Below are positions 1 through 8,426 of a stretch of DNA of 64,000 nt, piece by piece (position 1 is the first letter of the stretch; every line of letters begins with the position of its first letter). The position numbers and the translations under genes are program-made. Where the stretch lies: NCBI RefSeq assembly GCF_001886735.1, contig NZ_CP018076.1, positions 2,604,001 to 2,668,000 on the forward strand. The letters run 5' to 3'. The DNA is from Sulfitobacter alexandrii (GTDB lineage Bacteria > Pseudomonadota > Alphaproteobacteria > Rhodobacterales > Rhodobacteraceae). The notes beneath the pieces were generated by a model. That model saw only the letters and a list, made by a program, of their open reading frames with translations, made no database searches and had not been told where the DNA came from.

Positions 1-1
1 G

Positions 2-472
2 ACCATCGCCTACCTGGGCTCGTCCGGGGTGGGCAAATCCACGCTCACCAATGCCCTGTCAGAGACAGCACAGGCCGCGACGCAAGGCATCCGCGAAGAC
101 GACGCAAGGGGGCGGCATACCACCTCGCACCGGCAGTTGCACATCACCGGCGCAGGCTGTGCCGTGCTGGACACGCCGGGGATGCGCGAGTTGCAGCTGA
201 CCGATGCCTCGGCCGGGCTGGAGGAGACCTTTGCCGATCTTGCCGCGCTGGCGGCCTCCTGCAAGTTCAACGATTGCGCGCATGACACGGAACCGGGCTG
301 TGCCGTGCGAGCGGGACTGGAAACCGGCGCGATCGACAGGCACCGACTGGCGCGGTGGCACAAGCTGCTGGCGGAAGAGGCGTTCAATTCGGCCACGCTG
401 GCACAACGGCGCGCCAAGGACCGCGCCTTTGGCAAGATGGTGCGCGGCATCGTTAAACAGAACCGCAAGTAG
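2..472 (+). CDS. rsgA: Ribosome small-subunit-dependent GTPase RsgA (C-terminal part)
   Basis: The N-terminus lies outside the window. RsgA is a circularly permuted GTPase that helps late maturation of the 30S subunit. The fragment opens with the P-loop GSSGVGKST, followed by a G3-type DTPGMREL motif. It ends with the family's C-terminal zinc-binding region, a Cys-rich stretch (CKFNDCAH...C) followed by an Arg/Lys-rich helix. The OB-fold and the G4 part of the GTPase domain would be upstream of the window. It converges on the SulP gene, with a strong hairpin between the two stops. Confidence 0.93.
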   Translation, partial: TIAYLGSSGVGKSTLTNALSETAQAATQGIREDDARGRHTTSHRQLHITGAGCAVLDTPGMRELQLTDASAGLEETFADLAALAASCKFNDCAHDTEPGCAVRAGLETGAIDRHRLARWHKLLAEEAFNSATLAQRRAKDRAFGKMVRGIVKQNRK

Positions 473-478
473 CCGGTG

Positions 479-509
479 GCGGACGGAAGATCCGGTGTCT
501 TCCGTCCGC
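479..509. terminator. Hairpin between convergent rsgA and SulP genes
   Basis: A perfect 12-bp stem (GCGGACGGAAGA pairing with TCTTCCGTCCGC) with a 7-nt loop lies between two converging stop codons. No T-run follows on either strand, so it may act as a bidirectional 3'-end stabiliser or a Rho-assisted end rather than a classical intrinsic terminator. Confidence 0.5.
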
Positions 510-526
510 GTCACCCGGTTCACGGT

Positions 527-2200
527 TCAATGGCCGCCCAGAATGCCCGTGCGGACCTGGTAATTGACGGCAAGCTGATATTCGGGGTCATCGTCGCTGT
601 CCACGACGAGGTGTCCCGCCTTGGTCAGCAGCCGGTGACAGTCGCGGCTGAGATGGCGCAGTTCCAGCACCTTGCCCGCGGCCTCGTACTTCACGGCCAT
701 CGCTTCGATTGCCTGCAGGGCGGACTGGTCCACCACCCGGCTGTCGGCGAAATCCACGATCACGCGCGACGGGTCCGCGTAGACATCGAAGAGTTCGGCA
801 AAGCCCTCGGCCGAGCCGAAGAACAAAGGCCCCTGCACCTGATAGACCTTGGCCCCTTCCGGCGTGACATAGGTCTTGGCGTGAATGCGGCGCGCGTTGT
901 TCCAGGCGTAGGCCAGCGCGCTGACGATGACGCCGACCACGACGGCCACCGCGAGATCCTCGAGCACGGTGACCACGGTCACCAGCAGGATCACGAAAGC
1001 GTCCATCAGCGGCACCTTGCGCAGGATGCCGAAGGAGTTCCAGGCGAAGGTCCCGATCACCACCATGAACATCACGCCGACCAGCGCCGCCAGCGGGATC
1101 TGTTCGATGAGCGGCGCGCCGACGAGGATGAAGAGCAGCAGGAAAACGGCGGCCGCGATGCCCGCAACACGCGTGCGCCCGCCCGATTTCACGTTGATCA
1201 TGGATTGCCCGATCATCGCGCAGCCCCCCATGCCGCCGAAAAATCCGGTGACCGTGTTCGCGACGCCTTGGGCGATGCACTCCTGGCTCGCCCCGCCCCG
1301 CGTGCCGGTCATGTCCCCGACAAGGTTCAGGGTCAGCAGGGATTCGATCAGTCCGATGGCGGCGAGAATAACCGCGTAGGGCGCGATGATGTACAGGGTT
1401 TCGAGCGTGAAGGGCGCAAGCGCCGTGCCGTAGAGACCGACGCCGTCGCCGAAGGGATTGTGAAACGCAGGGAACCCGCCTTCGATCGAGGCGAGATCGC
1501 CCACCCGGGGCACGTTCATGCCCGTTGCGATGACAATCACCGCGACGATCCCGATGCCGGCAAGCGGCGCGGGGATCAGCCGCGTGACCTTGGGCGTTGC
1601 CCAGATGATCGCCATGGTTGCGGCGACGAGCGCCAGCATGAGGTACAGCGGCTGCCCCGACAGCCATTCACCGCCGCCCATGCCGTGCCCGGTGTCGACC
1701 ATCGTGCCCGGAACCTTGAACTGGCTGAGTTGCGCGAGGAAGATCACGATGGCCAGCCCGTTGACGAAACCCAGCATCACCGGATGCGGCACCAGCCGTA
1801 TGAACTTGCCCCATTGCATGACCCCGGCGAAAACCTGGATCAGGCCCATGAGAACCACGGTTGCAAAGAGATATTCGACGCCGTGCTGCGCCACCAGCGC
1901 CACCATGACGACGGCAAGCGCCCCCGTGGCGCCCGAGATCATGCCCGGTCGACCGCCGATCAACGCGGTGATCAGCCCCACGAGGAAGGCAGCGTAAAGC
2001 CCCACCAGCGGATGCACCCCCGCGACGAAGGCAAAGGCCACCGCCTCGGGGACCAGCGCCAATGCGACGGTCAGACCCGACAGCAATTCGATACGCAGGC
2101 GGCCCAAGGAAAACCCGTCCTGTGGCATCCACCGCAGATCGGTGACGTCGAGATTTTCGGTCAGGTTCTGGGTGAACCTGAGAAAGGCTGTGCGGGGCAT
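527..2200 (-). CDS. SulP-family inorganic anion transporter with STAS domain
   Basis: This 557-residue integral membrane protein belongs to the SulP/SLC26 family, whose members move sulfate, bicarbonate, chloride or similar anions. The N-terminal three quarters consist of hydrophobic segments beginning with the typical SGLTVALALVPEAVAFAF region and containing the GLYAAF and conserved Gly-rich (GMISGATGA) motifs. A cytoplasmic STAS domain occupies roughly residues 430-545. The substrate cannot be assigned from sequence. The gene stands alone and is divergent from zinT. The start ATG at 2198-2200 gives the usual family length. Confidence 0.9.
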   Translation of the reverse strand: MPRTAFLRFTQNLTENLDVTDLRWMPQDGFSLGRLRIELLSGLTVALALVPEAVAFAFVAGVHPLVGLYAAFLVGLITALIGGRPGMISGATGALAVVMVALVAQHGVEYLFATVVLMGLIQVFAGVMQWGKFIRLVPHPVMLGFVNGLAIVIFLAQLSQFKVPGTMVDTGHGMGGGEWLSGQPLYLMLALVAATMAIIWATPKVTRLIPAPLAGIGIVAVIVIATGMNVPRVGDLASIEGGFPAFHNPFGDGVGLYGTALAPFTLETLYIIAPYAVILAAIGLIESLLTLNLVGDMTGTRGGASQECIAQGVANTVTGFFGGMGGCAMIGQSMINVKSGGRTRVAGIAAAVFLLLFILVGAPLIEQIPLAALVGVMFMVVIGTFAWNSFGILRKVPLMDAFVILLVTVVTVLEDLAVAVVVGVIVSALAYAWNNARRIHAKTYVTPEGAKVYQVQGPLFFGSAEGFAELFDVYADPSRVIVDFADSRVVDQSALQAIEAMAVKYEAAGKVLELRHLSRDCHRLLTKAGHLVVDSDDDPEYQLAVNYQVRTGILGGH

Positions 2201-2348
2201 GCGGGTTCTTTCCGAAATCCAGAATGATCGCGCCGCGGCGGCGCGCGTGTCGGACGCCCTCTAACCCGGGAAGAGATGCATGACAACCGCCCGGACCCCG
2301 GCGACATACCCGCTTGCGCTCTGCGATCAACGTCGTTACCAGAAATTT

Positions 2349-2366
2349 GTAATGTTATGACATTAC
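2349..2366. promoter_or_regulatory. Zur (zinc uptake regulator) operator upstream of zinT
   Basis: The sequence GTAATGTTATGACATTAC is a palindrome with 7-nt arms (GTAATGT / ACATTAC) around TATG. It matches the alphaproteobacterial Zur-box pattern (GTAATGTTATAACATTAC type). It sits 28 nt before the zinT ATG, where a bound repressor would block transcription. ZinT genes are classic Zur targets, so sequence and context agree. Confidence 0.85.
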
Positions 2367-2394
2367 GTAACTTGATCAAGGAAAGGATATTCCC

Positions 2395-3057
2395 ATGTCG
2401 ACCATCCCGCTTCGGCAAATCGCGATCGCGACGGTCGCGATTTTCGCGCTCGGCACGACCGCCGTACCGGCTGAACAGCAGGCAGCCCACGGTGCACATA
2501 CCCACGATCACGCCGACTCCGCCGGTTCGATCTACGAGGGCTACTTCGAGGATAGCCAGATCGCCCCCCGCGCCCTGACCGACTGGGAAGGAGACTGGCA
2601 ATCGGTCTATCCCCTGCTGCAGGACGGCACGCTGAACGTGGTGATGGCGCACAAGGCAGCGGAGTCCGACAACACCGCCGAAGACTATCGCGCCATGTAC
2701 GAGACCGGCTACCGGACCGATGTGGACCGCATCGTGATCGCGGACGGCAGCGTGAGCTTCTTCCGGGACGGAAACGAGACCACGGGCCGCTATGTCACCG
2801 ACGGGTTCGAGGTATTGACCTACGAAAAGGGCAATCGGGGAGTCCGCTTCGTTTTCCGCAAGACGGCGGGCGATGCGGCGGCACCGGCGTACATCCAGTT
2901 CAGCGACCATATCATCGCACCGCAGAAATCCGGCCATTATCATCTCTACTGGGGCGATGACCGCGCAGCCCTTCTGGAGGAGTTGAGCAACTGGCCCACC
3001 TATTACCCCGCCGGGCTGAGTGGTCAGCAGATCGCCGACGAGATGATGGCGCACTAG
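2395..3057 (+). CDS. zinT: Periplasmic zinc-binding protein ZinT
   Basis: The 220-residue protein carries a Sec signal peptide (about residues 1-26) followed by a short His-rich stretch (HGAHTHDHAD) that probably binds zinc. The lipocalin-like ZinT/YodA core starts at the diagnostic WEGDWQSVYPLL motif and includes the C-terminal metal-ligand motif GHYHLYWGD. ZinT captures zinc (or cadmium) in the periplasm under zinc limitation and passes it to ZnuA in other bacteria. No znuABC is present in this window. A Shine-Dalgarno AAGGAAAGG precedes the ATG, and a Zur box lies upstream, so zinc-repressed expression is expected. Confidence 0.93.
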   Translation: MSTIPLRQIAIATVAIFALGTTAVPAEQQAAHGAHTHDHADSAGSIYEGYFEDSQIAPRALTDWEGDWQSVYPLLQDGTLNVVMAHKAAESDNTAEDYRAMYETGYRTDVDRIVIADGSVSFFRDGNETTGRYVTDGFEVLTYEKGNRGVRFVFRKTAGDAAAPAYIQFSDHIIAPQKSGHYHLYWGDDRAALLEELSNWPTYYPAGLSGQQIADEMMAH

Positions 3058-3167
3058 GCGACGTCTACCGTATTGCCGCCCGCCATCCCGCGCGGGCGGC
3101 AATCGCCATTCCAATTCCCGCCGATCCGGCCTAAACCTTGGGGCGCAATGGATCGGGAGGCCGCGAC

Positions 3168-4039
3168 GTGAGCCAGACAAAGATCGCCGTGATCGGCGGA
3201 TCGGGTATCTATGACATCGACGGGCTGGAAGGCGCCGAATGGACCCGGATCGAAACGCCCTGGGGTCCGCCGTCGGACGCGGTGCTGACGGGGACGCTCT
3301 TCGGGGTCGACATGGCCTTTCTGCCGCGCCACGGTCGGGGGCACGTCCACACGCCCACCTCGGTGCCCTACCGGGCGAATATCGACGCGCTCAAGCGGCT
3401 GGGGTGCACCGATGTCATCAGCGTCAGCGCCTGCGGTTCGTTCCGCGAGGAAATGGCGCCCGGCGATTTCGTGATCGTGGACCAGTTCATCGACCGGACG
3501 GTGGCGCGGGAGAAAAGCTTTTTCGGACCCGGCTGCGTGGCCCACGTGAGCGTGGCGCACCCCACCTGTCCCCGGCTCGGCGACGCCTGCGAAACGGCCG
3601 CGCGCGACAGCGGGATCAGCGTGCACCGGGGGGCACCTACCTCGCGATGGAGGGGCCTCAGTTCTCGACGCTCGCGGAGTCGCGGATGTATCGCGAAAGC
3701 TGGGGGGCCGACGTGATCGGCATGACCAACATGCCCGAAGCCAAGCTGGCCCGCGAAGCGGAGCTTTGCTATGCCTCCGTCGCGATGATCACGGACTACG
3801 ACAGCTGGCACCCGGATCACGGCGAAGTGGACGTGAGCCAGATCATCGCCACGCTGATGGGCAATGCCGACAAGGCGCGGGACATGGTGGGCCGGCTGCC
3901 CGGCCTTCTGGGGACCGAGCGCGCGCCCTGCCCTCACGGCTGCGACCGGGCGCTGGAATACGCGATCATCACCCAGCCCGATGCACGCGATCCGGCCATG
4001 ATGGCCAAGCTGGACGCCGTCGCGGGGCGGGTGCTGTGA
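3168..4039 (+). pseudogene. mtnP: S-methyl-5'-thioadenosine phosphorylase, frameshifted
   Basis: The enzyme splits 5'-methylthioadenosine into adenine and methylthioribose-1-phosphate. A GTG start at 3168 follows a GGGAGG ribosome site with 7-nt spacing. The first frame encodes GGSGIYDIDG, PRHGRGH and SACGSFREEMAPGDF. At about 3628-3633 the run CC-GGGGGG-CACC has six G. A seventh would join it to the next frame, which continues the family without loss (GGTYLAMEGPQFSTLAES, then TDYDSWH). The product as read is therefore truncated about 155 residues in, and the rest is silent. This may be a true mutation, a phase-variable G tract or a base-calling error. The downstream apt would use the adenine product. 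Confidence 0.85.
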
Positions 4040-4126
4040 CCTGACCGGGGCCTGCCCGGAACACTCAGGCGTTCAGGCGCCGCACGGACCATTCCTTTCC
4101 ACCAATCCACCGAGAAAGACCAAGGC

Positions 4127-4657
4127 ATGAAGCGCGTCGAAGACTATATCCGCACCATTGTCGATTTCCCCCACGAGGGGATCATGTTCCGCGATGTGAC
4201 CACCCTCTTCGCCGATCCCCGGGGTTTCCGCATGGCGATCGACCAGATGCTGCATCCCTATGCAGGGGTGGAGATCGACAAGGTCGTGGGCCTCGAGGCG
4301 CGGGGTTTCATACTCGGCGGGGCCATCGCGCACCAACTGAGTGTCGGCTTCGTGCCGATCCGCAAGAAGGGCAAGCTGCCCGGCACCACGATCAGCCAGG
4401 ATTACAAGCTGGAATACGGCGAAGCCATCGTCGAGATCCACGACGATGCCATCCAGCCGGGCGAGAAGGTGCTGGTGGTGGACGATCTGCTGGCCACCGG
4501 CGGCACGGCGGAGGCGGGCATCAAGCTGATCGAGAGGCTGGGCGGCGAGATCGTCTCGACCGCGTTCATCATCGACCTGCCCGAGCTTGGCGGCCGCAAG
4601 AAGCTAGAGGCACTGGGCATGGAAGTCCACGCGCTCTGCGCTTTCGAGGGGCTCTAG
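4127..4657 (+). CDS. apt: Adenine phosphoribosyltransferase
   Basis: This cytoplasmic enzyme converts adenine and PRPP to AMP and pyrophosphate. The 176-residue length is normal for the family. Typical features are the N-terminal [16 protein letters not shown] segment, [13 protein letters not shown] in the central sheet, and the PRPP-binding loop [17 protein letters not shown] at about residues 117-133. The gene follows the methylthioadenosine phosphorylase gene by 87 nt, so together they form a salvage unit for the adenine released from methylthioadenosine. Confidence 0.95.
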   Translation: MKRVEDYIRTIVDFPHEGIMFRDVTTLFADPRGFRMAIDQMLHPYAGVEIDKVVGLEARGFILGGAIAHQLSVGFVPIRKKGKLPGTTISQDYKLEYGEAIVEIHDDAIQPGEKVLVVDDLLATGGTAEAGIKLIERLGGEIVSTAFIIDLPELGGRKKLEALGMEVHALCAFEGL

Positions 4658-4658
4658 G

Positions 4659-4683
4659 GGAACGGACCGGCGGCAGCCGCGTT
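4659..4683 (+). promoter_or_regulatory. EcfG-type general stress promoter candidate upstream of the glutamate dehydrogenase gene
   Basis: GGAAC (4659-4663), a 16-nt spacer and CGTT (4680-4683) match the alphaproteobacterial EcfG/SigT consensus GGAAC-N16/17-CGTT exactly. The -10-like element ends 36 nt before the ATG at 4720. The -35 element lies within 2 nt after the apt stop codon. The match is visible in the sequence. That the strain uses EcfG is inferred. Confidence 0.5.
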
Positions 4684-4719
4684 GGAAATCGACTAACCAT
4701 TTCCCACGAGGTTCATCCG

Positions 4720-6000
4720 ATGCCGAAAGATTCCAACAGCGACACGCCCATTCTGGACGAGACGCTTGCCCGCCTGGACATTCCCGACGATGCGAGAAAG
4801 ATGCTGCATGCCCCGCAACGGCGCACCGAAGTCGCCCTGCGCATCCGGCACGATGACGGGACCATGGGCATCTACCCGGCGTGGCGCGTGCAGTACAGCG
4901 ATGTGCTGGGGCCGACCAAAGGGGGCATCCGGTTCCATCCCGGCGTCAACCTCGACGAGGTAACGGAACTGGCGCGCTGGATGACCGTCAAGTGCGCGCT
5001 GATGGACCTGCCCTTCGGCGGAGCAAAGGGGGGTGTTCAGGTCGACCCCAAGAAACTGTCCCGGCAGGAGCTGGAGCGACTGTCCCGCGCCTTTGTCGAC
5101 GGGTTCGGCGACATGCTGGGACCGAACCGCGATATTCCGGCGCCGGACGTAAACACCAATCCGCGCATCATGGGCTGGATGGCGGACGAATATGCCATCA
5201 TCACCCGCGCGCACCAGCCTGCGGCGATCACGGGCAAGCCATTGCCGCTGGGCGGCTCCGAAGGGCGTGTGGCCTCCACCGGGCAAGGCGCGCTGCTGGT
5301 CCTGCAGGAATGGGCGCGCCGTCAGGACCGCGATCCGGGCGACATCACCGTCGCGGTACAGGGGTTCGGCAATGCCGGGGCGCACTTCGCGGTGCAGGCC
5401 CACAAGGCCGGGTTCAAGGTTGTCGCCGTCTCCGATTCACGCGGCGCCCTATACAGCGAGGATGGGCTCGACCCCGAACCGCTGCACCGGGAAAAGGAAC
5501 AGGGCAAGGGGCTGGACGATGTCTATTCCGACACGTCGGTCGGTGACAACGAGGATTACACCTCAATAGACCTCGACGCGCTCCTCGGGTTGGAGGTCGA
5601 CGTGCTGGCGCTCGCGGCCCTGCAGGACGCGGTGACCGAGGACAACGTGTCGGACATCAACGCGGGCTGCATCCTCGAGATCGCGAATGGCCCCGTCTCG
5701 CCGGATGCCGACCAGGCCCTCGCGGACAGGGACGTCACCGTTCTGCCCGATGTCCTGGCGAACGCCGGCGGCGTGACCGTCAGCTATTACGAATGGATCC
5801 AGGGCCGGAATGGCGAAAGGTGGTCGGAAGAGGACGTCGAAGAGCGGATGAAGGACCGGTTCGAACGCATCGCGCCCCAGGTCTTCGATCGTGCCGAGGA
5901 AGACGGCACCTCGCTGCGGCAGGCGGCTTATGCCATCGCCGTCGAACGGATCGCCGAGGCGATCAGTATCCGGGGGGATTCGTGCTATTTCAAGGGCTAG
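4720..6000 (+). CDS. Glu/Leu/Phe/Val dehydrogenase (glutamate dehydrogenase type)
   Basis: This 426-residue amino-acid dehydrogenase most likely interconverts glutamate and 2-oxoglutarate plus ammonia with NAD(H). The N-terminal dimerisation and substrate domain contains GPTKGGIRFHPGV and PFGGAKGG, with K103 as the expected catalytic lysine. The C-terminal Rossmann domain has VAVQGFGNAGAHFA at about residue 209. The length fits the hexameric NAD-dependent class of about 420-430 residues. Leucine or phenylalanine dehydrogenase cannot be fully excluded. An EcfG-like promoter lies directly upstream, suggesting stress induction. Confidence 0.88.
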   Translation: MPKDSNSDTPILDETLARLDIPDDARKMLHAPQRRTEVALRIRHDDGTMGIYPAWRVQYSDVLGPTKGGIRFHPGVNLDEVTELARWMTVKCALMDLPFGGAKGGVQVDPKKLSRQELERLSRAFVDGFGDMLGPNRDIPAPDVNTNPRIMGWMADEYAIITRAHQPAAITGKPLPLGGSEGRVASTGQGALLVLQEWARRQDRDPGDITVAVQGFGNAGAHFAVQAHKAGFKVVAVSDSRGALYSEDGLDPEPLHREKEQGKGLDDVYSDTSVGDNEDYTSIDLDALLGLEVDVLALAALQDAVTEDNVSDINAGCILEIANGPVSPDADQALADRDVTVLPDVLANAGGVTVSYYEWIQGRNGERWSEEDVEERMKDRFERIAPQVFDRAEEDGTSLRQAAYAIAVERIAEAISIRGDSCYFKG

Positions 6001-6012
6001 CGCCGGCAGCGA

Positions 6013-7434
6013 TTACTGCGGCGGCAGCCGCAGAACCGCGCCGGGGTTCATGATCCCGCGCGGGTCGAGCGCCGTCTTGATCGCCCGCATCGCGAAGAGT
6101 TTCGCCGGATCTCCGTAGCGTTCGAGGTCATCGACCTTGAGCCTTCCCACCCCGTGTTCGGCGCTGAAACTGCCGCCGACCTCGTGCACGAGGTCATGGA
6201 TGGCCCTTTGCAGGGCCTCGCGTTCATCGACATAGTCGTTGCGTGACCTGCCCTTGGGCGGAAAGACGTTATAATGCAGGTTGCCGTCGCCGACGTGGCC
6301 AAAGCAATTGACGCGGAACTCCCCGATGGCCGCGACCTTTGCCAGCCCGTCCTCGATGAAGTCCGGCAAGGCCCGAAGGGGGATCGAGATGTCGTGGCTC
6401 GAAACCGATCCGATCATGCGGTTCGCCTGTGGCAACTGTTCCCGCACGGTCCAGAACTCCGCCGCCTGCTGTTCGCTCTGCGCGATCAGCCCGTCGGAGA
6501 CCAGCCCGGCCTCCATCCCCGCGACAAAGAGGTTCTCCAGCACCTCGGCGGCGTCGAGGCCGCCGTTCAGTCCCAGTTCGATCAGCACACACCAGTCGGG
6601 AGGCGTGTCGAAGGGCTGGCGCACGTCCGGCAAGGTTTCCGTCAGGAAATCGAACCCCTGCCCGTTCATCAGCTCGAAGGCGCTGATCCCCTCGCCCACC
6701 TGGCTGCGGCCAAGCGACAGCAGGTCCAGTGCCGCGCGGGGCGAAGGCACGACCATGATCGCGGTGCCTGTACTTTCCGGCTGCGGAAACAGCTTGAGCG
6801 CGGCAGCGGTGATGACACCCAGCGTGCCCTCCGCCCCGATCAGCAGGTTGCGCAGGTCGTATCCGGTATTGTTCTTGCGAAGCCGTGTGAGCCCGTGCCA
6901 GATCTGACCATCCGGCAGCACGGCCTCGAGACCGAGGCAAAGATCGCGGGTATTGCCATAGCGCAGCACACCGGTGCCGCCGGCGTTGGTGCCGAGGTTG
7001 CCGCCGATCCGCGCCGATCCCTCGGCCGCCAGCGACAGCGGGAACAGGCGGTCCACCTCGCGCGCGGCGGCCTGCACATCGGCTAGGATCACGCCTGCCT
7101 CGACCACGATCACGTTCTCGTCGGGATATACCGCGCGCACCGCGTTCATACGCTCCAGCGACAGGACCAGCGGCGCCGGACCGTCGGGGATCACCTGCCC
7201 GGCGACAAGGCCCGTCCCCCCGCCATAGGGGATCACACCGACCCGCGCCTCGTTCGCGCAGCGGAGCAAGGTCGCGACCTCGTCGACGGTGCGCGGCAGC
7301 GCCAGGATGCCGACAAGCCCCTTGTGATAGCCACGCGGTTCCTCGGCATAGCGGGGCTCGACCGGGCGCAGCACCTCTGCGGGCAGATGTTGCAGCAGCA
7401 GGTTTTCGAAGTCATTGTCGGCGGCGTTCAGCAT
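6013..7434 (-). CDS. FAD-binding oxidoreductase of the D-lactate / D-2-hydroxyglutarate dehydrogenase (GlcD-like) family
   Basis: The 473-residue protein combines an FAD-binding PCMH domain with a C-terminal FAD-oxidase domain. The PCMH domain shows IPYGGGTGLVAGQV and NLGTNAGGTGVLRYGN. The C-terminal domain has the metal/substrate histidine motif CFGHVGDGNLHYN and the end motif SAEHGVGRLK. Members oxidise D-2-hydroxyacids such as D-lactate, glycolate or D-2-hydroxyglutarate and pass electrons to quinone or ETF. I chose the start at 7434 (MLNAADND) because the 17 residues before it look unlike the family. The gene follows the MBL-fold gene on the same strand by 37 nt and converges on the dehydrogenase gene. 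Confidence 0.88.
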   Translation of the reverse strand: MLNAADNDFENLLLQHLPAEVLRPVEPRYAEEPRGYHKGLVGILALPRTVDEVATLLRCANEARVGVIPYGGGTGLVAGQVIPDGPAPLVLSLERMNAVRAVYPDENVIVVEAGVILADVQAAAREVDRLFPLSLAAEGSARIGGNLGTNAGGTGVLRYGNTRDLCLGLEAVLPDGQIWHGLTRLRKNNTGYDLRNLLIGAEGTLGVITAAALKLFPQPESTGTAIMVVPSPRAALDLLSLGRSQVGEGISAFELMNGQGFDFLTETLPDVRQPFDTPPDWCVLIELGLNGGLDAAEVLENLFVAGMEAGLVSDGLIAQSEQQAAEFWTVREQLPQANRMIGSVSSHDISIPLRALPDFIEDGLAKVAAIGEFRVNCFGHVGDGNLHYNVFPPKGRSRNDYVDEREALQRAIHDLVHEVGGSFSAEHGVGRLKVDDLERYGDPAKLFAMRAIKTALDPRGIMNPGAVLRLPPQ

Positions 7435-7471
7435 GTCTCTTGATCCGCCCTCGAAGGGCGGGATGCAAGCC

Positions 7472-8299
7472 CTATCGCGCAACATTCAGGTAGGACGGGC
7501 GCAGCACCATGATCGTCGGCTCCGACGGCAGCCGGTCGATCGAGACACTGACGCTCGAGCCTTCCAGTTCCACCACCTGAAATTCGTCGGACATTCCCGT
7601 CAGGAAGGCATCCAGCGCATACCCGGAAAACCAGTGCATCGGGATCACGATGGAGGACTTGAGCCGCCGGATCACCTGCATCATCACCGGCAGCGGAAGC
7701 GTGTAGCCCCCGTCGACGGGCGCCATCAGTACATCGACCCGCCCCAATGCCGCGTACTGCGCCTCGGTCGGCTCGTGATGCAGGTGCCCCAGATGACCGA
7801 TGCACAGACCTGCCATTTCGAACACGAAGATCGAATTCCCCTCCGGCTCGACATCGGCGAATTGCGACCGGATATCGGTCGAGACATTGCGGATCAGCAC
7901 TTCGCCGAGGTCGACTTCGTGGTCTATGCCTTCCCCGAAGTCTCCCCATCCCTGCAGGGCATGGGGGATCGCCGGGTCTGGAAAGGGGGTCCAGTGACTG
8001 TCGTGGGCGTGGTTCATCGTCACCACGTCGGGGATCAGCGGCAGCGTGCCCGTGAAGCCGGTGTAATCCGTCACCATGTTAAGACCGCCGTGACTGCGGA
8101 TCAGGAACGAGGCATGGGCGATGTAGTGCAGAAAGACTTCCTCGCGCGGCACATCGGGCAGGCTGGCGGGGATGACATGCGCAATGCCGGGGGCGGTTTC
8201 GGCAAGGGCGATGCAATGGCTTGGCGTGCGTTCCTGCGCAAGGGCGGGAAAGGCCAGCGCAAGCGCGGCAAGACCCCAGACAAGACGGCGAAACAGCAT
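7472..8299 (-). CDS. Exported metallo-beta-lactamase-fold hydrolase-like protein
   Basis: The 275-residue protein has a Sec signal peptide (about residues 1-22, ending ALA-QE). The mature part resembles the UlaG-like branch of the MBL fold: YIAHASFLIRS in the first strand pair, MNHAHDSHWTP in place of the usual HxHxDH, GHLGHLHH as a later metal ligand, and a final IPMHWFSG. The metal motif is therefore atypical (HAHDSH), although enough histidines remain for metal binding. The substrate is unknown. Its position upstream of the flavoprotein gene on the same strand suggests one transcript. Confidence 0.75.
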   Translation of the reverse strand: MLFRRLVWGLAALALAFPALAQERTPSHCIALAETAPGIAHVIPASLPDVPREEVFLHYIAHASFLIRSHGGLNMVTDYTGFTGTLPLIPDVVTMNHAHDSHWTPFPDPAIPHALQGWGDFGEGIDHEVDLGEVLIRNVSTDIRSQFADVEPEGNSIFVFEMAGLCIGHLGHLHHEPTEAQYAALGRVDVLMAPVDGGYTLPLPVMMQVIRRLKSSIVIPMHWFSGYALDAFLTGMSDEFQVVELEGSSVSVSIDRLPSEPTIMVLRPSYLNVAR

Positions 8300-8426
8300 G
8301 GCAGTACCCCCCTTTGGATGCAGCCTAGCACGGGTGCCGCATAATCCGAACGTCCCGGCAGATCACATTTGCTTAATCGGCGCGGACCGGGGCATGCTGC
8401 ACAAAAACAGCGCAAGGAGACGGATC

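Noticed and set aside
476..2227. Long plus-strand open frame opposite the SulP gene (583 codons)
   Set aside because: The composition is extreme in His, Arg and Asp with no domains, and it mirrors the SulP codons. It is a GC-rich shadow of the real minus-strand gene.
3138..3170. Upstream TTG at 3138 as the mtnP start
   Set aside because: The GTG at 3168 has a GGGAGG site at the right spacing and begins the conserved N-terminus.
8300..8426. Possible glycine riboswitch upstream of the SHMT-like gene
   Set aside because: The 127-nt gap lacks the paired aptamer pattern and contains only a plain ribosome site.
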